A DNA stretch of 9,579 bases from Patulibacter sp. (GTDB lineage Bacteria > Actinomycetota > Thermoleophilia > Solirubrobacterales > Solirubrobacteraceae): positions 1-9,579 of the forward strand of contig JALRCL010000245.1 in the NCBI GenBank assembly GCA_023268575.1, given 5' to 3'. Positions 6,719 through 9,579 of the stretch are shown here, piece after piece. The position numbers and the translations under genes were made by a program. The notes below the pieces were generated by a model that worked only from the letters and a program-made list of their open reading frames with translations, did not search any database and was not told the DNA's origin. Position 1 is the stretch's first letter. Each line of letters begins with the position of its first letter.

Positions 6719-8361
6719 GCCGGGAGCGCGCGGTCGACGATCGCCTTCGCGTCCACGCCCAGCGGGAGGGTGCCGTAGGCGTGGCCGCCCTCGCCCGCCA
6801 GGCGCGACGCGCAGAACGCGTCGGCGACGGGCGCCAGCGCGTGGCGCAGCAGGAGGCTCGCCTGGAGGGCGAGGCCGAGGTCCTCGACGAGGCGCCGGGC
6901 CTGGAACTGCGCCGCGACCGGATCGCCGAGCGTGCCGAGCCGCTGCCCGATCCGCTCGAGGTGCGCGTCGAAGCGGGCGTCCGCGCCGGACGCCAGGCGG
7001 CACTCGTCGAGGAACGCCGGCAGCCCCTCGGGCTCCTTCACCAGGGCGCGCAGGACGTCGAGCGCCGCCACGTTGCCCGATCCCTCCCAGATCGACATGA
7101 GCGGGGCGTCGCGGTAGAGCAGCGGCAGGCCCGACTCCTCGACGTAGCCGTTGCCGCCGAGGCACTCGAGCGCCTCGTTCGCATGCCCGGCCGCGCGCTT
7201 GCAGATCCAGTACTTCTCGATCGCCGTGGCGAAGCGCCGGAAGGCCTCGTCGCCCTCGTCGTAGGCCCGGGCGACGCGCAGCGTCGTGGCCGTCGCGGCC
7301 TCCGACTCCAGCGCCAGGTCGGCGAGGACGTTCGTCATCGCCGGCTGGTCGACGAGCGCGGCGCCGAAGGCCGAGCGGTGGCGCGCATGATGGATCGCCT
7401 CGACGGTCCCGCGACGCAGGGCGGTCGTCGAGCCGATCATGCAGTCCAGGCGGGTGTGGTTGACCATCCGGATGATCGCCTGGATCCCCTTGCCCTCCTC
7501 CCCCACGAGCTCGCCGCGGATCCCGCGGAACTCGACCTCCGAGGAGGCCAGCGACCGGGTGCCGAGCTTGTCCTTCAGCCGCTGGAACTCCATCCCCGGC
7601 CCGCGCTCGACGAGGAAGCAGGACGGCTGCGAATCGTCCTCCTCGATCTTCGCCAGGACGAGGAAGACGTCGCAGGGCGGGTACGAGCAGAACCACTTGT
7701 GCCCGTGGATGGCGAAGCTGCCGTCCTCCTGCCGCAGCGCGCGGGTGATGTTCGCCCGGACGTCGGAGCCGCCCTGCTTCTCGGTCATCGCCATGCCCGA
7801 GAGCGCACCGGTGTCGTAGTCCGGCCGCGTGAGCCGCTCCTCCCAGCGCTCGGCGAGGGCCGGGGCGCCGTCGCGCAGCGCGGGGACGACCGCGTAGGTC
7901 ATCGAGATCGGGCACATCACGCCGGCGTTCGCGTTGCCCCAGAGCCCGAACATCGCGGCGCGGACGACGTGGCCGCCCGCGCGCGCGGACCCGTCGGCGT
8001 CGCGCTCCCGCCACGGCAGGCTGTGCAGGCCGCGCTCGACGCCCCCGCGCAGCAGCCAGTGCCACGACGGGTCGAGCTCGACCTCGTCGATCCGGTTGCC
8101 GTAGCGGTCGTGCGTGCGGAGGATCGGCTCGTTGCGCTCGGCGCGCGCGCCGTGCTCGCGGGCCTCGACGCTGCCGGCGACCAGGCCGATCTCGCGCACC
8201 CGGTCCTCGCCCCACGCGCCGCCCTCGCGGTGCAGGCCCTCCTGCAGCGCGAGATCCTGGCCGTAGAGGTCGATCGGCTGCAGCGGCGGCGCCTGGTTGG
8301 CGACGGCGCGCGCCGGATCGGTCGCGGGGCGGGACGGGTTCGTGCTCTCGACGGTGGCCAT
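6715..8361 (-). CDS. aidB: AidB-like acyl-CoA dehydrogenase
   Basis: The 548-aa flavoprotein of the acyl-CoA dehydrogenase superfamily aligns with E. coli AidB (541 aa) over its length. It shows the AidB N-terminal section (NQAPPLQPIDLYGQDLAL, then GAWGEDRVREIG), CPISMTYA (150-157), the FAD-binding GMAMTEKQGGSDVRANITRA (189-208), GHKWFCS, RLKDKLGTRS (261-270), LGGNGYVEESGLPLLYRDAP (401-420) and SIWEGSGN with the likely catalytic Glu426. E. coli AidB belongs to the adaptive response to alkylation damage, binds DNA and has isovaleryl-CoA dehydrogenase activity. No alkylation-repair gene is nearby; crotonases and a TetR regulator suggest acyl-CoA oxidation instead. ATG 8361 is chosen because GGAG lies 6 nt upstream and the promoter is at 8435-8464. 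A longer frame to 8457 would begin within the promoter. It is first in the operon. Confidence 0.9.
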   Translation of the reverse strand: MATVESTNPSRPATDPARAVANQAPPLQPIDLYGQDLALQEGLHREGGAWGEDRVREIGLVAGSVEAREHGARAERNEPILRTHDRYGNRIDEVELDPSWHWLLRGGVERGLHSLPWRERDADGSARAGGHVVRAAMFGLWGNANAGVMCPISMTYAVVPALRDGAPALAERWEERLTRPDYDTGALSGMAMTEKQGGSDVRANITRALRQEDGSFAIHGHKWFCSYPPCDVFLVLAKIEEDDSQPSCFLVERGPGMEFQRLKDKLGTRSLASSEVEFRGIRGELVGEEGKGIQAIIRMVNHTRLDCMIGSTTALRRGTVEAIHHARHRSAFGAALVDQPAMTNVLADLALESEAATATTLRVARAYDEGDEAFRRFATAIEKYWICKRAAGHANEALECLGGNGYVEESGLPLLYRDAPLMSIWEGSGNVAALDVLRALVKEPEGLPAFLDECRLASGADARFDAHLERIGQRLGTLGDPVAAQFQARRLVEDLGLALQASLLLRHALAPVADAFCASRLAGEGGHAYGTLPLGVDAKAIVDRALPA

Positions 8362-8416
8362 GCTGCGCTCCGGGGCGGTGGGACGGATCGGCGTCGACCG
8401 GGTCGCGGCCCGGCCG

Positions 8417-8436
8417 ATGTGAATCGTGATTCGCAT
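8417..8436. promoter_or_regulatory. Imperfect 20-bp palindrome, candidate proximal operator of the aidB operon
   Basis: ATGTGAATCGTGATTCGCAT matches its own reverse complement at all but four positions. It shares the core GAATC-N2-GATTC with the palindrome at 8442-8457, with centres 23 bp apart. It overlaps the proposed -10 box and the expected transcription start of aidB, so a bound protein would block initiation. Confidence 0.65.
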
Positions 8437-8464
8437 CGTACGTGAATCCGGATTCACCGGTCAA
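8435..8464 (-). promoter_or_regulatory. Promoter of the aidB-crotonase-TetR-crotonase operon
   Basis: On the minus strand, TTGACC (8464-8459) and TACGAT (8440-8435) are separated by 18 bp and resemble a housekeeping-sigma promoter. Transcription would start near 8428 and leave a 5' leader of roughly 65 nt with GGAG 6 nt before ATG 8361. The two palindromes occupy the spacer and the start region. Confidence 0.65.
8442..8457. promoter_or_regulatory. Perfect 16-bp palindrome in the promoter spacer, candidate operator
   Basis: GTGAATCCGGATTCAC is its own reverse complement. It fills the 18-bp spacer between the -35 and -10 of the aidB promoter. Size, symmetry and position fit a TetR-type operator. 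The protein from 5702-5025 is the obvious candidate ligand, but the pairing is inferred. Confidence 0.75.
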
Positions 8465-8501
8465 GGATCCCACCGACCTTCCCTCCCTACTCCTCCGTAG
8501 G

Positions 8502-8514
8502 TACGATCGCCGCC
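8502..8514 (+). promoter_or_regulatory. -10-like TACGAT seven nt before the SDR ATG, possible leaderless promoter
   Basis: TACGAT (8502-8507) ends 7 nt before ATG 8515. A weak -35 (TTCCCT, 8479-8484) sits 17 bp upstream. No Shine-Dalgarno sequence is present, so a leaderless mRNA is likely. The palindromes at 8417-8457 lie 20-60 bp upstream of the weak -35 and could also affect this promoter. Confidence 0.4.
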
Positions 8515-9339
8515 ATGTCCGACCTCTCCGTCTCCGGCCGCACGGCCGTCATCACCGGCGCCGGCTCCGGGATCGGCCGCGCGCTGGCGCAGCGGCTCGC
8601 CGCCCACGGCTCGCCGGTGGCGATCGTCGACTGGGACGAGGAGGGCCTGCAGGAGACGGCGGACTCGATCACCGGGCCGGTCCTCCACCGCAAGCTCGAC
8701 GTCCGCGACCGGCAGGCGCAGATGGCGTTCGCCGCCGAGGCCTCGGCGTGGGCACCGGCGCCGATCGGGATGGTCGTCAACAACGCGGGCGTCACCGTCT
8801 CGCAGTCCGTCTCCGGCGCCGCCGTCGAGGACGACGAGTGGGTGATGGACGTCAACTTCTGGGGCGTGGTGCACGGCACGCGGGCCTGGCTGCCGATCCT
8901 CGAGCGCCAGGGCTCCGGCGCGATCGTCAACGTCTCGAGCATCTTCGGCCTCATGGGCTGGCCGACGCAGTCGGCCTACTGCGCGTCGAAGGCGGCGGTG
9001 AAGGGCTTCACCGAGTCGCTGCGGCACGAGCTGCACGGCACCGGGCTGCGGGCGATCGCCGTCCACCCCGGCGGCGTGGCGACGCACATCGTCGACAACG
9101 CCCGGTTCCACCACGACGATCAGGGCAGCACCGACCACGGGAAGCTCAGCGCCGACTTCGCGAAGGTCGCGCGCACCTCGCCGGCGAAGGCGGCCGAGAC
9201 GATCCACCGGGGCGTGGAGCGCGGCAAGGACCGGATCCTCATCGGCCCGGACGCCCACGCCGTCTCGCTGCTCGTCCGCGCGGCGCCGGTGAAGTACTTC
9301 TCGATCGTCCGCGCGCTGAACCCGCTGATCCGGCGCTAG
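8515..9339 (+). CDS. Short-chain dehydrogenase/reductase (classical SDR)
   Basis: The 274-aa protein has a complete classical SDR motif set: cofactor-binding TGAGSGIG (residues 14-21), Asp39 at the end of strand 2 suggesting NAD(H) over NADP(H), LDVRD (61-65), NNAG (89-92), Asn114, Ser142 in NVSSIFG, and Tyr155-x3-Lys159 in YCASK. It interconverts an alcohol and a ketone; the substrate is not readable. The C-terminal extension (RILIGPDAHAVSLLVRAAP, then ALNPLIRR) is typical of a large actinobacterial SDR group often found near lipid or acyl-CoA catabolism genes. It is divergent from the aidB operon and shares its control region, so it may oxidise the hydroxyacyl product or an unrelated alcohol in the same pathway (inference). 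Confidence 0.9.
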   Translation: MSDLSVSGRTAVITGAGSGIGRALAQRLAAHGSPVAIVDWDEEGLQETADSITGPVLHRKLDVRDRQAQMAFAAEASAWAPAPIGMVVNNAGVTVSQSVSGAAVEDDEWVMDVNFWGVVHGTRAWLPILERQGSGAIVNVSSIFGLMGWPTQSAYCASKAAVKGFTESLRHELHGTGLRAIAVHPGGVATHIVDNARFHHDDQGSTDHGKLSADFAKVARTSPAKAAETIHRGVERGKDRILIGPDAHAVSLLVRAAPVKYFSIVRALNPLIRR

Positions 9340-9348
9340 CCGGCTAGC
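9335..9348. repeat. Perfect 14-bp palindrome over the SDR stop codon
   Basis: GCTAGCCGGCTAGC is its own reverse complement and includes the TAG stop (9337-9339). It may be part of a terminator or mark the insertion point of the adjacent mobile element. Neither is shown by sequence alone. Confidence 0.45.
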
Positions 9349-9384
9349 TGAGTTGCCCACGGTCTTCGTGAACACGACATAGGT

Positions 9385-9443
9385 GCCGGTCCTGCCCGGG
9401 ATCCTGGGAGTTGCGAGACGTCCGAGGAACCGGGAGGACCGGC
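9385..9443 (+). promoter_or_regulatory. Hairpin sequestering the transposase ribosome binding site
   Basis: Arm 9385-9399 pairs with 9430-9443: 9 bp, one bulged G (9394), then 5 bp, with a 30-nt loop. The right arm contains GGGAGGA, the Shine-Dalgarno of the ORF starting at 9444, and the ATG follows directly after the stem. In several IS families such structures stop translation from read-through transcripts entering from the flanking DNA. Confidence 0.55.
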
Positions 9444-9579
9444 ATGGAAGACGGTAGAGCCAAGCTTGGCCTGCGTGGCCGTTACGAGCTGGTCAAGCGG
9501 ATCGAGGCGGGACGCTGGTCCTCTGGCGGTGGGACGCTCGTCACCCAATCGGGCTCAGCTGCCACGGCACGGACACCAG
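9444..9579 (+). CDS. Probable transposase, N-terminal fragment cut by the window end
   Basis: The visible 45 codons begin MEDGRAKLGLRGRYELVKRIEAG, which resembles the first helix of helix-turn-helix domains in actinobacterial transposases. GGGAGGA lies 5 nt upstream. The rest (RWSSGGGTLVTQSG and onward) is less family-like, so a frameshift after about 9510 is possible but cannot be judged here. Codons ending in A or T are much commoner than in the core genes (6 of the first 22), in line with imported DNA. No catalytic DDE residues are within the window. The product is assigned from the N-terminus and context only. Confidence 0.45.
   Translation, partial: MEDGRAKLGLRGRYELVKRIEAGRWSSGGGTLVTQSGSAATARTP

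Larger units (their letters stand above)
9350..9579 (+). mobile_element. Probable left end of an insertion sequence (incomplete)
   Basis: Right of the SDR gene the sequence changes character. It holds a short inverted repeat, TCGTGAACACGA (9366-9377), a long hairpin (9385-9443) and the start of a transposase-like ORF running off the window. The exact IS boundary and terminal inverted repeat cannot be fixed without the other end. The family is uncertain; an IS481-like or similar helix-turn-helix/DDE element is a guess from the N-terminus of the ORF. Confidence 0.45.

Noticed and set aside
6781..8445. A 554-codon plus-strand frame antisense to aidB
   Set aside because: It mirrors the codon pattern of the aidB gene on the other strand, is unusually Arg/Asp/Gly rich and has no family features.
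8362..8457. N-terminal extension of the AidB-like protein up to 8457
   Set aside because: It would place the start codon within the operator and -35/-10 spacer. The family homology and GGAG site support ATG 8361.
9510..9579. Frameshift in the transposase fragment, because another frame has higher GC3 after 9510
   Set aside because: The first 22 codons of the element already have lower GC3 than the core, only about 22 codons can be compared, and no family motif settles the frame.

Overview
The window is very GC-rich. In its core genes nearly every codon ends in G or C: a hand count of the DUF2277 gene gives 0 of 89 codons ending in A or T. Genes are tightly packed, start at GTG as well as ATG, and several lack a Shine-Dalgarno sequence. 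An F420-type luciferase-like oxidoreductase, a PRC-barrel protein with an Ala/Arg/Glu coiled coil, DUF2277, a secreted DUF6174-like protein and AidB-type lipid genes together suggest an actinomycete, perhaps Thermoleophilia/Solirubrobacterales. That placement is inference; no rRNA is present.

Left part (1-4215). The first ORF joins the metal-binding part of a JAMM/Mov34 metallopeptidase in frame to the C-terminal half of dihydroxy-acid dehydratase (IlvD). Codon usage changes sharply at the join, so it is either a recombination product or a chimeric assembly. A GC-rich hairpin follows. Two minus-strand genes come next: the PRC-barrel/coiled-coil protein and an LLM-class F420-dependent oxidoreductase. 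Divergent from the latter is a two-gene plus-strand unit, DUF2277 then a secreted DUF6174-like protein, ending at a strong hairpin between convergent genes.

Central operon (8464 down to 4216, minus strand). Four genes run aidB-like acyl-CoA dehydrogenase, crotonase-fold protein 1, TetR regulator, crotonase-fold protein 2. Each junction is a 4-nt stop/start overlap (ATGA or GTGA), so translation is probably coupled. The promoter upstream of aidB has a TTGACC -35 and a TACGAT -10. A perfect 16-bp palindrome fills the spacer, and a second, related palindrome overlaps the -10 and the expected transcription start. This looks like a dual operator, most simply for the TetR protein made by the same operon, sensing an acyl-CoA. 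Both crotonases lack one or both of the usual catalytic glutamates, so their chemistry may not be standard hydration. The pathway substrate is unknown.

Right part (8515-9579). A divergent SDR dehydrogenase shares the regulatory region. Beyond it lies what looks like the left end of an insertion sequence, with the first 45 codons of a probable transposase whose ribosome binding site is held in a long hairpin. The window ends inside it.

The most notable items are the JAMM-IlvD chimera, the two-operator promoter of the aidB-crotonase-TetR-crotonase operon, and the RBS-sequestering hairpin at the IS end.
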